From Bacteroidales bacterium (GTDB lineage: Bacteria; Bacteroidota; Bacteroidia; Bacteroidales; UBA932), in NCBI GenBank assembly GCA_017551215.1, contig JAFZMA010000167.1, positions 1 through 16,349 of the forward strand: a DNA stretch of 16,349 nucleotides. Direction: 5' to 3'. This document shows, in pieces, positions 6,546 to 16,053 of this stretch. How positions within the stretch are numbered: position 1 is the stretch's first letter; each line of letters opens with the position of its first letter. Made by a program: the position numbers and the translations under genes. The notes beneath the pieces were generated by a model, which worked only from the letters and a program-made list of their open reading frames with translations, was not told where the DNA came from and made no database searches.

Positions 6546-7862
6546 ATGGGAATAGTAGCGATAGTAGGACGTCCGAACGTGGGGAAATCCACCCTGTTCA
6601 ACCGTATGGTCGGACAGAGGAGGGCCATTGTGGATGAAACGGCTGGCGTTACCAGAGACCGCCACTATGGCAAGTGCGAATGGTGCGGAAAAGTCTTTTC
6701 CGTAATAGACACGGGCGGATACACAACCAATTCAGACGACGTTTTCGAGAACGAGATACGCAAGCAGGTTTTCTCTGCCATAGACGAGGCGGATGTAATC
6801 CTTTTCCTCTGCGATGTCCAGACCGGAATCACGGATTATGACCAGTCTATTGCCAAGATACTCAGGCGCAGTCAGAAACCTGTTGTGCTGGCTGTAAACA
6901 AGGTAGATTCCGGAGACAAGATTTACGGAACTTACGAATTCCATTCTCTCGGGCTCGGAGAGCCTATCGTCATAGCCTCTGCCAGCGGCGGCGGAACCGG
7001 AGACCTTCTGGACCGTCTTGTCGCCGAGCTGGAAAAGACCGGGGCTTCCCAGAAAAACGAGGAGCTTTCCAACCTTCCGAGAATAACGATAGTGGGCCGC
7101 CCAAATGTTGGAAAATCTTCAATGACCAATGCGCTACTGGGAGAGGAGAGAAATATCGTCACTCCTGTCGCAGGAACTACAAGAGACTCCATAACAACCC
7201 GTTACAAGAAGTTTGGATATGACTTCCTGCTTGTGGATACGGCCGGAATGAGAAAGAAAAACAAGGTAAGCGAAGACCTTGAATTCTACTCCGTGATGAG
7301 AGCCATAAGAAGCATAGAGAATTCTGACGTTTGCATTCTTATGATAGACGCCACGGAGGGAATCCAGGCACAGGACCTGAACATATTCTACCTGATTCAG
7401 AAAAACGGCAAGGGTTGCGTGATAGTGGTAAACAAATGGGACCTTATAGAAAAGGACACCATGACCATGAAAAACTTTACGGAAGACATACTCGCAAAGA
7501 CAGCTCCGTTTACGGATGTTCCGGTTGTTTTCACCTCCGTTATCAACAAGCAGAGAATCCACGATGTGCTGGAAAAAGCCATGCAAGTCTATAAAAACTA
7601 CTCGCAGAAAGTAGACTGGAAAGAACTCAACGATGCGCTTATGCCGCAAATAGAAGAGCATCAGCCTCCTATGTACAAGGGCAAGGAAGTCAAGATAAAA
7701 TATATCACCCAGCTTCCTACCAAGGTTCCGTCCTTCGCCTTCTTCTGCAATCTCCCACAATACATCAAGGATCCTTATAAACGCTTTGTGGAGAACAGGT
7801 TACGAGAACGATTCAACTTTACGGGCTGTCCAATAAACATTTATTTCAAAGAGAAGAAATAA
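6546..7862 (+). CDS. der: Der (EngA) double-domain ribosome-assembly GTPase
   Basis: This 438-residue protein has two GTPase domains followed by a KH-like domain, the fixed layout of Der, which matures the 50S subunit. Domain 1 has GRPNVGKS (8-15), DTGG (55-58) and NKVD (118-121). Domain 2 has GRPNVGKS (184-191), DTAG (231-234) and NKWD (296-299). The KH-like part covers about 350-438 and includes the conserved [16 protein letters not shown]. The start at 6546 gives [15 protein letters not shown], the canonical N-terminus; an in-frame ATG at 6477 lies inside the preceding gene and was rejected. It closes the operon, with an intrinsic terminator starting 17 nt after its stop. Confidence 0.97.
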   Translation: MGIVAIVGRPNVGKSTLFNRMVGQRRAIVDETAGVTRDRHYGKCEWCGKVFSVIDTGGYTTNSDDVFENEIRKQVFSAIDEADVILFLCDVQTGITDYDQSIAKILRRSQKPVVLAVNKVDSGDKIYGTYEFHSLGLGEPIVIASASGGGTGDLLDRLVAELEKTGASQKNEELSNLPRITIVGRPNVGKSSMTNALLGEERNIVTPVAGTTRDSITTRYKKFGYDFLLVDTAGMRKKNKVSEDLEFYSVMRAIRSIENSDVCILMIDATEGIQAQDLNIFYLIQKNGKGCVIVVNKWDLIEKDTMTMKNFTEDILAKTAPFTDVPVVFTSVINKQRIHDVLEKAMQVYKNYSQKVDWKELNDALMPQIEEHQPPMYKGKEVKIKYITQLPTKVPSFAFFCNLPQYIKDPYKRFVENRLRERFNFTGCPINIYFKEKK

Positions 7863-7879
7863 AAAGAGTGTTTTAATTC

Positions 7880-7911
7880 AGAAGCGGGAGGGAAACCTTC
7901 CGCTTCTTTTA
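7880..7911 (+). terminator. Intrinsic terminator after der
   Basis: A 12-bp stem (7880-7891 with 7896-7907, one G-T pair) closes on a GAAA tetraloop and is followed by TTTTATTT. This is a strong hairpin with a clear U-tract and ends the engB-der unit. Confidence 0.88.
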
Positions 7912-8028
7912 TTTAAGCTGTACGGCAGGGTCAGAGCGATGCAATCGCTGAGAAAAATGTTGCATAAAAAAGTCAAAAAAAATTAAAAAAAGTTGCGGTT
8001 TTTTATTACAGATTTGTTACATGTTGAT
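7912..8028. other. A/T-rich spacer upstream of susC1 with a short inverted repeat
   Basis: No gene is visible here. It contains the inverted repeat AGCGAT-gca-ATCGCT at 7935-7949 and then a long A-rich tract (about 7966-7991). The inverted repeat is not followed by a T-run, so it is not an obvious terminator. It could be an operator or an upstream activating site for the following susC/susD pair, but a 6-bp arm may also arise by chance. Confidence 0.3.
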
Positions 8029-8036
8029 TATATTTG
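8029..8036 (+). promoter_or_regulatory. Candidate -7 element of the susC1 promoter
   Basis: TATATTTG matches the Bacteroidota -7 box TAnnTTTG exactly and lies 35 nt before the susC1 ATG at 8072. No TTTG stands at the expected 19-21 nt upstream (the nearest is 12 nt away, at 8013-8016), so the promoter may need an activator or be misidentified. Confidence 0.38.
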
Positions 8037-8071
8037 AACAGCAAACCTATTTACTAACTAAAAATTATCCA

Positions 8072-11000
8072 ATGAAAAAGGTCTTACTATTCGCTTTGGC
8101 AGCGCTCATTTCCACAATGGCGTTTGCTCAAAGTTAGGTTACTGGTACGGTAACCTCAAAAGAAGACGGTGGCCCTATCCCTGGCGTTAACGTTATGGTA
8201 AAGGGTACCCGTACAGGTTCCTTTACAGACGAGAACGGTAAGTATTCCATCAATGCTCCGGCAAACGCCACTCTCGTCTTCACTTCAGTGGGATATACGA
8301 CTCTTGAAGTTCCGGTTAACGGAAGAAGCGTTGTAAATGCTGTTATGGCTTCTGACGCTATCGGACTGGACGAGACAATCGTCGTTGCTTACGGTACCGC
8401 AAAGAAAGGTTCCTACTCAGGTTCCGCTGCAGTCGTTAAGTCAGACGCTATCAAAGACGTTCCTGTAGTAAGCTTCGAGCAGGCACTTGCCGGAAAGGCA
8501 GCCGGTGTCCAGGCAATGTCCTATTCCGGACAGCCAGGTTCAGAAGTTGAAATCAGCGTACGTGGTTACGGTTCATTCAACGCAAGCAACAAGCCACTGT
8601 ACGTTATCGACGGTGTGCCTGCAACAAGCGGTGACTGGTCAACAGGAAACATCTCCACCAGTGCAATGAACTACCTCAACCCTAGCGACATCGAGTCCAT
8701 CACCATTTTGAAGGACGCAGCTGCCGCTTCCCTTTACGGATCAAGGGCATCCAACGGTGTTGTTCTGATCACCACCAAGAAGGGTAAGGAGGGAGACCTC
8801 GTATCTACTTTCAAGGCTAGCGTAGGCGTTTCCTACTTCTCTTACAAGAAGAACCTGGAAATGGTATCAGACGCCCAGAACGAGGCTCTGCAGAGAATGT
8901 CCTTCAGGAACTATGCTGAGGCTAACCCAAGCGCTTGGAGCAGCTACGGCAGCATAGATGCTTACGTAGACAACAGGATTGCAAAATACTATCCTGCATA
9001 CGACTACGACAAGTACATCTACAAGGATTGGGAGAAGGCTCTGTTCCAGAGAGGCATCAGCCAAAACTACGAGTACAGCATTTCCGGCGGTAGCGACAAG
9101 GGCAAGATCTACGCATCTGTTGCCTACACAGACCAGCACGGTGTTGTAAAGATTGATTATCTGCAGCGTTTCACTGCAACCGTTAACGGAGAGGCCAAAC
9201 TCAACAACTGGCTGAAGATTGGCGGCATTATGCAGTACTCCTGGCAGTATCAGGACGGTCACCAGGACGGATGGTCTTCTAAGGATAACCCAATGTTTAT
9301 CTGGAAGGCCGTTCTCATCGACAGATGGCCATACGCTTACAAGGAAACAGGAGAGATCTTCGAGGAGAGATTCTCAACTAGATTCAACACCATCAACCCA
9401 GTTGCCCAGTACAAGCATCAGGTAAACGATGCAAAGCAGAACAGAACAATCCTCAAGGGATGGGCTGAAGTTGCTTTCACAGATTATCTGAAACTCAAGA
9501 CCACTCTCTCAAGCGACTGGCTGTATGTACACGACAAGTTCGGCTGGCTCTACGGTCACCCTAACTTTACCGCTTACGGAGTAGGTTACGCTTCCGACAA
9601 GCACCGTAACATCAACAAGGTTGTAAGCTCTACAACTTTGAATTTCGACAAGATGTTCGACCTTCACCACGTATCGGCAATGGTTGGTTGGGAGGCTGAA
9701 AGAGAGAAGTTCAACGGACTCCGTCTGGGAAAGACAGACTTCAGCTACCTGGGTGCAACAGAGAGTGTCATGGGTACAACCTTTGACGAGGGCTACGCAT
9801 GGAGCCATGAAGAAGGCCTGCTTTCTCTCTTCGGAAGTGCAAGCTATGACTTTGACTCCAAGTATTATCTGACCGGAACATTCCGTCGTGACGGTTCCTC
9901 CAGACTTGCTCCAGATACCAGATGGGGTAACTTCTGGTCAGTATCCGGAACATGGAGATTCTCAAAGGAGAAATTCCTTGAGTATCCTTGGATGAATGAC
10001 GGTAAGATCAGGGCATCTTACGGAACTTCCGGTACCCTTCCTTCTGACCTGTTCGGCTACATGTCTGTTTATGACTACTGGCAGTATGGTGATGACGGTG
10101 CCAGCTACCCTGGAAACATCGCCAACACAGACTTGACCTGGGAGAAGAACAAGAACTGGAACATCGGTCTTGATGCAACAATATTTGACAGATACAACTT
10201 TACTGTAGAATACTTCAACAGAAAGACCACAGACCTGCTCCTCGATGCTTCTGTTGCTTCTACAACCGGATTCAGCTCCACCCTTATGAACAAGGGTAGT
10301 ATGGTTAACCGCGGTTGGGAGATTTCCGCAAATGTGGACATCATTAAGGAGAAGGATATGGAACTGAGCGTAGGAGCAAACTGGAGCCGCGTTCACAACG
10401 AGGTTCTGAAGCTCTCTACAGATGACGAGGCTATCAACAGCGGCTGGTTCTGGTGGAAGAAGGGCTACAACTTCTATCAGTTCTACACCAGAGAGTATCT
10501 GGGAGTAAACAAGAGCAGCGAGACCATCAATGGTGTAAAGCCTGGTTATCCTATGTATGCAGAAGGTTCCTTCTATGAGAAGGGCGAGATTGTAGACCAG
10601 GATGTAACCCTGAGAGACGGCACCGTTATTAAGGAAGGTTCCGCAATGCCTTACGACGGATACAACTATGCTCCTGCAAGAAGGCAGAACGCCAGCAACA
10701 TGGTAATCCACGGAAAGAGGGCTATGCCTAAGTACTTTGGTGGATTCAACGCAAACTTCCGCTGGAAAGACCTGACCTTCAGCATGGCATGGACATACAA
10801 GGTAGGCCACTACCTCTGCAACACCACTCAGGATGAGGTTGCAAACGACGGTTACAGAACCTTCGGACAGCCTATCATGAAGACTCAGCTCAATCCTTGG
10901 ACTCCTGAAAACTCTAACTCAGATGTTCCAATGCGTATCTACGACAACAACCAGGGTGGTTACTACAACTCATCCCGTATGTTAGTGAAGGGCGACTTCG

Positions 11001-11212
11001 CAAGACTGAAGAACATGACAGTTTCCTACAATCTTCCTAAGAACTTTGTACAGAAGCTTTCTCTCCGCGGCGCCCGCGTATATCTGTCAGGTACAAACCT
11101 GATTACCATATCCAAGGCAGAATGTGAGCCAGAACTCCAGTCTGACGGTGTATACAACTATGGTATGCCGGCTCTGAGAACCTGGTCATTCGGTGTTGAG
11201 GTAACTTTCTAA
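8072..11212 (+). CDS. SusC-type TonB-dependent transporter with an in-frame TAG at codon 22
   Basis: An outer-membrane nutrient transporter of the SusC/RagA family. It is read from ATG 8072, where MKKVLLFALAALISTMAFAQ is a clear signal peptide. Codon 22 (8135-8137) is TAG, after which the same frame stays open for 1024 codons to TAA. After the TAG come a carboxypeptidase-regulatory-like domain (about 23-95), the TonB-box-like LDETIVVAYGTA (99-110), the plug with YVIDGVP (177-183) and LYGSRASNGVV (221-231), and a barrel ending in GVEVTF with the terminal Phe needed for assembly. Initiation at the next in-frame ATG (8195) would remove the signal peptide and part of the first domain and could not give an exported protein. 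The remainder shows no decay. SusD1 begins 19 nt downstream. The substrate is unknown. Confidence 0.88.
8135..8137 (+). other. In-frame TAG interrupting susC1
   Basis: The context reads AQS-TAG-VTGTV. The neighbouring paralogue reads AQGKVTVSGTV at the same place, so the TAG stands where a Lys or Gln would be expected. A single base change from CAG or AAG explains it. The next base is G. Confidence 0.9.
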
Positions 11213-11231
11213 CCATTAAGAACATACAGAT

Positions 11232-12674
11232 ATGAAAAAGTTATTAAGCATTATACTTGTTGCAGTCCTTGCCATTTCCCTTTCTAACTGCAAGGGATTC
11301 CTGGATAAGGAACCTACAGACGCTGTAGTTGCCGAGAACGCTCTTGCAACTCTGGAGGATGCCGGTGTTGCCGTTAACGGTATGTATACGCTTTTGAAAT
11401 ACTATACCGTATTTGGTAACTACATGATTCAGATGGGTGACATGAGAGGAGACCTGCTGGTTGCCAGCGAGGGTACATACATCACCTATTCATACGACTA
11501 TGATCCTTCACAGAATTCCTACTTCACACTGTGGAGAAACTTCTACAGCACCATTACAAGGGCAAATGCCATCATCAAGAACATAGACGTTCTGGAAGTT
11601 CCTGCAGACAAGCAGAGCATCAAGGACGACTATCTCGGACAGGCATACGCTGTAAGAGCTTTCTGCTACTTCAACCTTGCCAGACTTTATGGAAGGCCTT
11701 ACAAGTACGATAACGGTGCTTCCCTTGGAGCTGTTCTGATTACAGAGCCTGTTTCTCCATCAGAGGCAAGAATTCCAAGAAGCACAGTCGCTGAGACCTA
11801 TACTCAGATAGAGACAGACCTTGCTACAGCTCTTCCTCTCCTTTCAAAGAGCAAGAACCTGGGTCATTTCAACTACTGGGCAGCTGAGTTCCTGAAGGCA
11901 AAGGTTGCTCTCTACAAGGGAGACAACGAGACCGCCTACAGCGCTGCCAAGGATGTTATCAACAATGGCCCTTATTCTCTGATTCCTAGAGAAAAGTATC
12001 TTGCTTCCTGGGCAGAGGTTGGTAACGATGAGTCCATTTTCGAGGGTCTTGTAAACCTCCAGTCAGCAATTGACGGCGATAACGGATTCGGCGGATCTTT
12101 CTACTACAGCCTGTGGTTCGGATACAATAACTGCGGAGCAAGTGTAGTTCCTACACAGCATTGGAAAGAGCTCTTCGGTGCTGCTGGTATTGCTTCTGAC
12201 GATATCCGCGCACAGTGGATTGCTTACGATGATCCTGTTACCGGAGAGAAGCACACCGGAGAGTACTGGCTGAAGAAGTTCATTGGAAACACCGGTTTCA
12301 CAGCATTCCTGAACAACCCAAGGTATATGCGTCTTGCAGAGGCTTACCTGATTGCCGCCGAGGCCGGTATGAACTCTGGAAAGAGTGATGCCGCAAGCCT
12401 GCTTCTGGCAGTTGCCCAGAGAGCCGATCCAAATGTAACATCCATTGCAGCTACAATGGAAAACATAGAGATCGAGAGGCAGAAGGAACTTATAGGAGAA
12501 GGAGACCGTTTCTTCGACCTTATGAGGCGTAACGGTACCTATACCAAGAACGATCCTCACAACCCGTTCTCCACGGCTCTTAAGTGGTCTGACGACAGGG
12601 TAATGCTCCCTATCTCTTCAGACGAGAGAATCATCTATCCTGAACTCGAGCAGAACCCTGGTTACAAGAACTAA
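11232..12674 (+). CDS. SusD/RagB-type outer-membrane lipoprotein (partner of susC1)
   Basis: This 480-residue, surface-exposed, substrate-binding lipoprotein should cap the adjacent SusC barrel. The lipoprotein signal ends in LSNC (Cys20), followed by KGFLDKEPTD, the typical mature start of SusD proteins. The SusD-like helical (TPR-type) core shows YLGQAYAVRAFCYFNLARLY (134-153), and the C-terminal RagB/SusD hallmarks are RYMRLAEAYLIAAEA (364-378) and IERQKELIGEGDRFFDLMRR (414-433). At 480 residues it is a little short for the family. It begins 19 nt after susC1, so it is translated from the same mRNA. It is intact even though susC1 carries a TAG. A strong terminator follows. The ligand cannot be told from sequence. 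Confidence 0.94.
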   Translation: MKKLLSIILVAVLAISLSNCKGFLDKEPTDAVVAENALATLEDAGVAVNGMYTLLKYYTVFGNYMIQMGDMRGDLLVASEGTYITYSYDYDPSQNSYFTLWRNFYSTITRANAIIKNIDVLEVPADKQSIKDDYLGQAYAVRAFCYFNLARLYGRPYKYDNGASLGAVLITEPVSPSEARIPRSTVAETYTQIETDLATALPLLSKSKNLGHFNYWAAEFLKAKVALYKGDNETAYSAAKDVINNGPYSLIPREKYLASWAEVGNDESIFEGLVNLQSAIDGDNGFGGSFYYSLWFGYNNCGASVVPTQHWKELFGAAGIASDDIRAQWIAYDDPVTGEKHTGEYWLKKFIGNTGFTAFLNNPRYMRLAEAYLIAAEAGMNSGKSDAASLLLAVAQRADPNVTSIAATMENIEIERQKELIGEGDRFFDLMRRNGTYTKNDPHNPFSTALKWSDDRVMLPISSDERIIYPELEQNPGYKN

Positions 12675-12698
12675 CCGGCTCCTGTTCATACGCTTTTT

Positions 12699-12732
12699 AA
12701 ATCCCAAGGTTTGCAGCCTTGGGATTTTTTTT
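12699..12732 (+). terminator. Intrinsic terminator between the two susCD pairs
   Basis: An 11-bp perfect stem (AAATCCCAAGG at 12699-12709 with CCTTGGGATTT at 12717-12727) has a 7-nt loop, and a run of eight T begins within the 3' arm. It starts 24 nt after the susD1 stop and separates the first pair from the second. Confidence 0.88.
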
Positions 12733-12741
12733 GTACCTTTA
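12710..12741 (+). promoter_or_regulatory. Weak candidate promoter for susC2
   Basis: TTTG at 12710-12713, a 20-nt spacer, then TACCTTTA at 12734-12741, one base off TAnnTTTG. It overlaps the preceding terminator. An alternative -7 box, TATCTTTA at 12759-12766, has no properly spaced TTTG. Between the promoter and the ATG lies the direct repeat CTTTATTAA at 12775-12783 and 12786-12794. Confidence 0.27.
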
Positions 12742-12810
12742 TGTATCGAATCTGCAAATATCTTTATATGAACACTTTATTAAATCTTTATTAACCAATC
12801 ATATTAATCT

Positions 12811-15800
12811 ATGAAAAGATTCCTGTTACTAATTTGTCTTCTTTGTGCGGGCATAATGGTGTACGCACAGGGAAAGGTTACGGTATCCGGTACCGTAACA
12901 GCAAAGGATGACGGTCTTCCTATTCCAGGCGTTAACGTCCTGGTTAAAGGCCTCAAGACCGGAACCTTTACAGACGCGAACGGAAAGTATTCGCTTCCTA
13001 ACGTTCCCGCCAACGCAACACTTGTCTTCTCCTCTATCGGATATACCACATTGGAGGTTCCGGTAGGAAACAAGGCTGTAGTTAACGCTGTTCTGAGCGC
13101 CGATGCTATGAGTCTGGATGAGACCATAGTAGTTGCATACGGTACGGCAAAGAAAGGTACCTATACAGGTGCAGCTTCGGTTGTAAGGAACGACGCTATC
13201 AAGGATGTTCCTACAACATCCTTCGAGAACGCCCTCAACGGTAAGGTAGCTGGTCTGCAGGTAACCCAGGCTTCAGGACAGGCCGGATCTACCACCACAA
13301 TTCACATCAGAGGTATCGGCTCTATGAACGCATCTACGGAGCCTCTCTATGTTATTGACGGAGTTCCTGTAATCCAGGGTAACATCGGACAGATGTCCGA
13401 CTATAACTACAACACCAACAACGTTATGAGTACCCTCAACCCGGATGATATCGAGAGTATCACTGTTTTGAAGGACGCCGCAGCATCCGCACTTTACGGA
13501 TCAAGAGCTGCAAACGGAGTTGTTGTAATTACCACCAAGAGAGGAAAGGTTGGAAAACCTGTAGTAAGTTTCAAGGCTTCCGTTTCCCTGTCTCCTTCCT
13601 GGGCAACCAAGAACTATGAGGTTGCTTCCGCAGAAGATCAGGCAGCTCTGGAATACGAGGTATTCTACGATTACTCAATCACCCCTAAGAGCGAGGGTGG
13701 ACGTGGAACCGACGAGGCTGGTGCAAATAAATATGCTCTCGGACAGATTAACACAAACGCAAGATGGAAGAGTCACGGTTATGTTATTACTTCAGACGGC
13801 ACCGGACGTTATGCAAAACTTAATATAGGCGTTGTAGACGGCGCAGAGGCTCGTCTGGGCAAATACTACGACTGGGAGAAGGCTCTCTTCTCTACCGGAG
13901 TTTACCAGACTTATGACATATCCGTAAGCGGCGGTAACGACCAGGCCACCTACTACTCCTCAATTTCCTACACCAGAGACAAGGGACGCGCACTGGACAA
14001 TAACTTCAGCCGTATTTCCGGACGTATTAACCTTAACCAGAAGGTCGGCAAGTTCTTCGAACTGATGACAAATGTAAACATCGGTAAAACCAAGACCGTA
14101 GGTTACAACGATACAAGAAACATGAGGGGCAACCACTTCATGGCAACAAGGAATATGCTCTTCCAGTTCTACTGGCCATATTACTACGATGATCCTAACG
14201 AGCCTTACAAGGTATTCAACTCTTACTGCTACAACTCACTGTACTACAGGAAACTGTGGGACAACTCAGCAAGGACCTTCAAGGTACAGGCATCGGAGAC
14301 AGCCACCGCACACATCCTTCCTGGACTGGATCTGAAGACCGTATTCTCATACGACAATACTGAGAACAAGGATCACTATTATGTAAATGCAGAACACTTT
14401 AACGGAAGCAGCACAGACGGAGCTGTTCACGAGATGAGCACCAACTACTCCAAGATTGTTTCTTCCACTACCCTCAACTACAATACTACCATCGCCGAGA
14501 AGCATAACTTAAGCTTCCTCGCAGGTTTCGAGGCAGAGAAGAACAAGACCGAGTTCATCAGAGCTTCAGGTACCTTCCTTCCTGGTTCTATGGATGTTGT
14601 AGCTGTTGCCGGAACAAAGGACGCTAACGCCTACAACTGGGGCTACTCCATTGCATCCGTTCTCAGCAGGGTTGAGTACAACTATGACAACAAGTACTAT
14701 GCATCCGCATCGTTCCGCCGCGACGGTTCCTCCAAGCTCGGCAAGGAAAACCGCTGGGGTAACTTCTGGTCCTTAGCAGGAAGCTGGAGAATTTCCAACG
14801 AGGACTTCATAAAGGAGAACGCAAACTGGATCTCCAACCTCAGGCTCAGGGCTTCCTACGGTGTAAACGGAACTCTTCCTACCAACAATTACGGTTGGAG
14901 AAGCCTTTCTACCGTAACTAGCAAGTATATGTCAAACCCTGGTAGCATCCTGTCTTCCATCGGCGATGCTGACCTTACCTGGGAGACCAACTACACCACC
15001 AACCTGGCATTGGAATTCGGTCTGTTTGACCAGAGATTCTACGGAACAATCGAGTGGTTCACAAGAGATTCCAAGAATCTGCTCCAGGACGTTCCGCTGC
15101 CAACCGCTACCGGTTTCTCTTCTACTCTGAAGAATATCGGAAAGATTAACAACAGAGGTTGGGAGATTGAACTCGGCGGAGACATTGTCCGCAACAAGGA
15201 CTGGAAGTGGGATGCAAGCGTAACAGCTTCCTTCCTCAAGTCCGAGGTTAAGAAACTCTACGACGGAGAAGACATTATCTGGTTTGATCCTACCGGAGAC
15301 GACGACAGGGCTAAGTACATCTACCGCGAAGGCGAGTCTACCCTGGCATTCTACGGAAAAGAATGGGCCGGTGTTAATCCTGACAACGGAAAGCAGGTTT
15401 GGGTTGCCAATCTGGTGGATGACAACGGCAAACCTATTACAGCTCTTACATCTGACCTGGAATCCGATGGATACTTCATGTATAACGGCAAAATTTCCCA
15501 CTATGATTATGACATGGTTGAGGAAAAGATCATAGGAAAAGCCACTCCAAAGGTTTACGGAGGTATCAATACCAACGTTAGCTGGAAGGGCATAACCCTC
15601 GGTATGAACTTCATCTACAAGCTTGGCGCCAAGTTCTACGACGGTGCTGAGAAAGATGTCAACGACGACGGTTACTACTGGACCAGAACCAGAAGCGCTT
15701 ATGTTGCAAAGAACAGGTGGAGAGAACCTGGCGACAAGACCAGAGTTCCAAGAATCAGCGGTTTGGACCTGACAGACGCAATGCAGAAGAGCTCCCGTTT

Positions 15801-16035
15801 CCTTTACAACGGAAACTTCCTCAGGCTCAAGACTATCACTTTGAGCTATAACCTTCCTAAGAACTGGATCAGCAAGATCAAGATGCAGAATGCAAGAGTA
15901 TTCTTCAGCGGAACCAACCTGTTGACCATTGCAGGCTGGAAAGAGGTTGATCCAGAAGTAAACCAGTATGGCACAAGAGGATGGGAAACTCCATTCAGCA
16001 AGACCTACACATTTGGTGTTGAATTCAGTTTCTAA
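12811..16035 (+). CDS. SusC-type TonB-dependent transporter (second pair, intact)
   Basis: This 1074-residue outer-membrane transporter has the signal peptide MKRFLLLICLLCAGIMVYAQ. Next come a carboxypeptidase-regulatory-like domain (about 22-95), the TonB-box-like LDETIVVAYGTA (102-113), and the plug with LYVIDGVP (179-186), LKDAAASALYGSR (220-232) and NGVVVITTKRG (235-245). The rest is a barrel that includes FRRDGSSKLGKENRWGNFWS and ends in FGVEFSF with the terminal Phe. It is a clear paralogue of susC1: the N-terminal domain, TonB-box region and plug are very similar, while barrel loops differ, which suggests a related but different ligand. Energy would come from TonB-ExbBD, not in this window. 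A susD begins 18 nt downstream. C-ending codons for Phe, Tyr and Asn and AAG for Lys are frequent, which suggests strong expression. Confidence 0.96.
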   Translation: MKRFLLLICLLCAGIMVYAQGKVTVSGTVTAKDDGLPIPGVNVLVKGLKTGTFTDANGKYSLPNVPANATLVFSSIGYTTLEVPVGNKAVVNAVLSADAMSLDETIVVAYGTAKKGTYTGAASVVRNDAIKDVPTTSFENALNGKVAGLQVTQASGQAGSTTTIHIRGIGSMNASTEPLYVIDGVPVIQGNIGQMSDYNYNTNNVMSTLNPDDIESITVLKDAAASALYGSRAANGVVVITTKRGKVGKPVVSFKASVSLSPSWATKNYEVASAEDQAALEYEVFYDYSITPKSEGGRGTDEAGANKYALGQINTNARWKSHGYVITSDGTGRYAKLNIGVVDGAEARLGKYYDWEKALFSTGVYQTYDISVSGGNDQATYYSSISYTRDKGRALDNNFSRISGRINLNQKVGKFFELMTNVNIGKTKTVGYNDTRNMRGNHFMATRNMLFQFYWPYYYDDPNEPYKVFNSYCYNSLYYRKLWDNSARTFKVQASETATAHILPGLDLKTVFSYDNTENKDHYYVNAEHFNGSSTDGAVHEMSTNYSKIVSSTTLNYNTTIAEKHNLSFLAGFEAEKNKTEFIRASGTFLPGSMDVVAVAGTKDANAYNWGYSIASVLSRVEYNYDNKYYASASFRRDGSSKLGKENRWGNFWSLAGSWRISNEDFIKENANWISNLRLRASYGVNGTLPTNNYGWRSLSTVTSKYMSNPGSILSSIGDADLTWETNYTTNLALEFGLFDQRFYGTIEWFTRDSKNLLQDVPLPTATGFSSTLKNIGKINNRGWEIELGGDIVRNKDWKWDASVTASFLKSEVKKLYDGEDIIWFDPTGDDDRAKYIYREGESTLAFYGKEWAGVNPDNGKQVWVANLVDDNGKPITALTSDLESDGYFMYNGKISHYDYDMVEEKIIGKATPKVYGGINTNVSWKGITLGMNFIYKLGAKFYDGAEKDVNDDGYYWTRTRSAYVAKNRWREPGDKTRVPRISGLDLTDAMQKSSRFLYNGNFLRLKTITLSYNLPKNWISKIKMQNARVFFSGTNLLTIAGWKEVDPEVNQYGTRGWETPFSKTYTFGVEFSF

Positions 16036-16053
16036 TTTAAAAACCACGTGAAT

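Noticed and set aside
8125..8145. Programmed frameshift around the susC1 stop
   Set aside because: The frames before and after the TAG are the same, so no shift is needed to restore the protein; only the stop codon itself interrupts it.
9962..10810. 282-codon open frame on the minus strand opposite susC1
   Set aside because: It is antisense to conserved SusC barrel coding sequence and has no domain or signal of its own.
8195..11212. Start of susC1 at ATG 8195
   Set aside because: It would cut off the signal peptide and part of the first domain; the frame from 8072 encodes a matching signal peptide, broken only by the TAG.
14932..16047. 371-codon open frame on the minus strand opposite susC2
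   Set aside because: It lies entirely antisense to a clear SusC barrel whose codons are strongly biased; the translation is rich in Val, Ser and Cys without any domain, as expected for a shadow frame.
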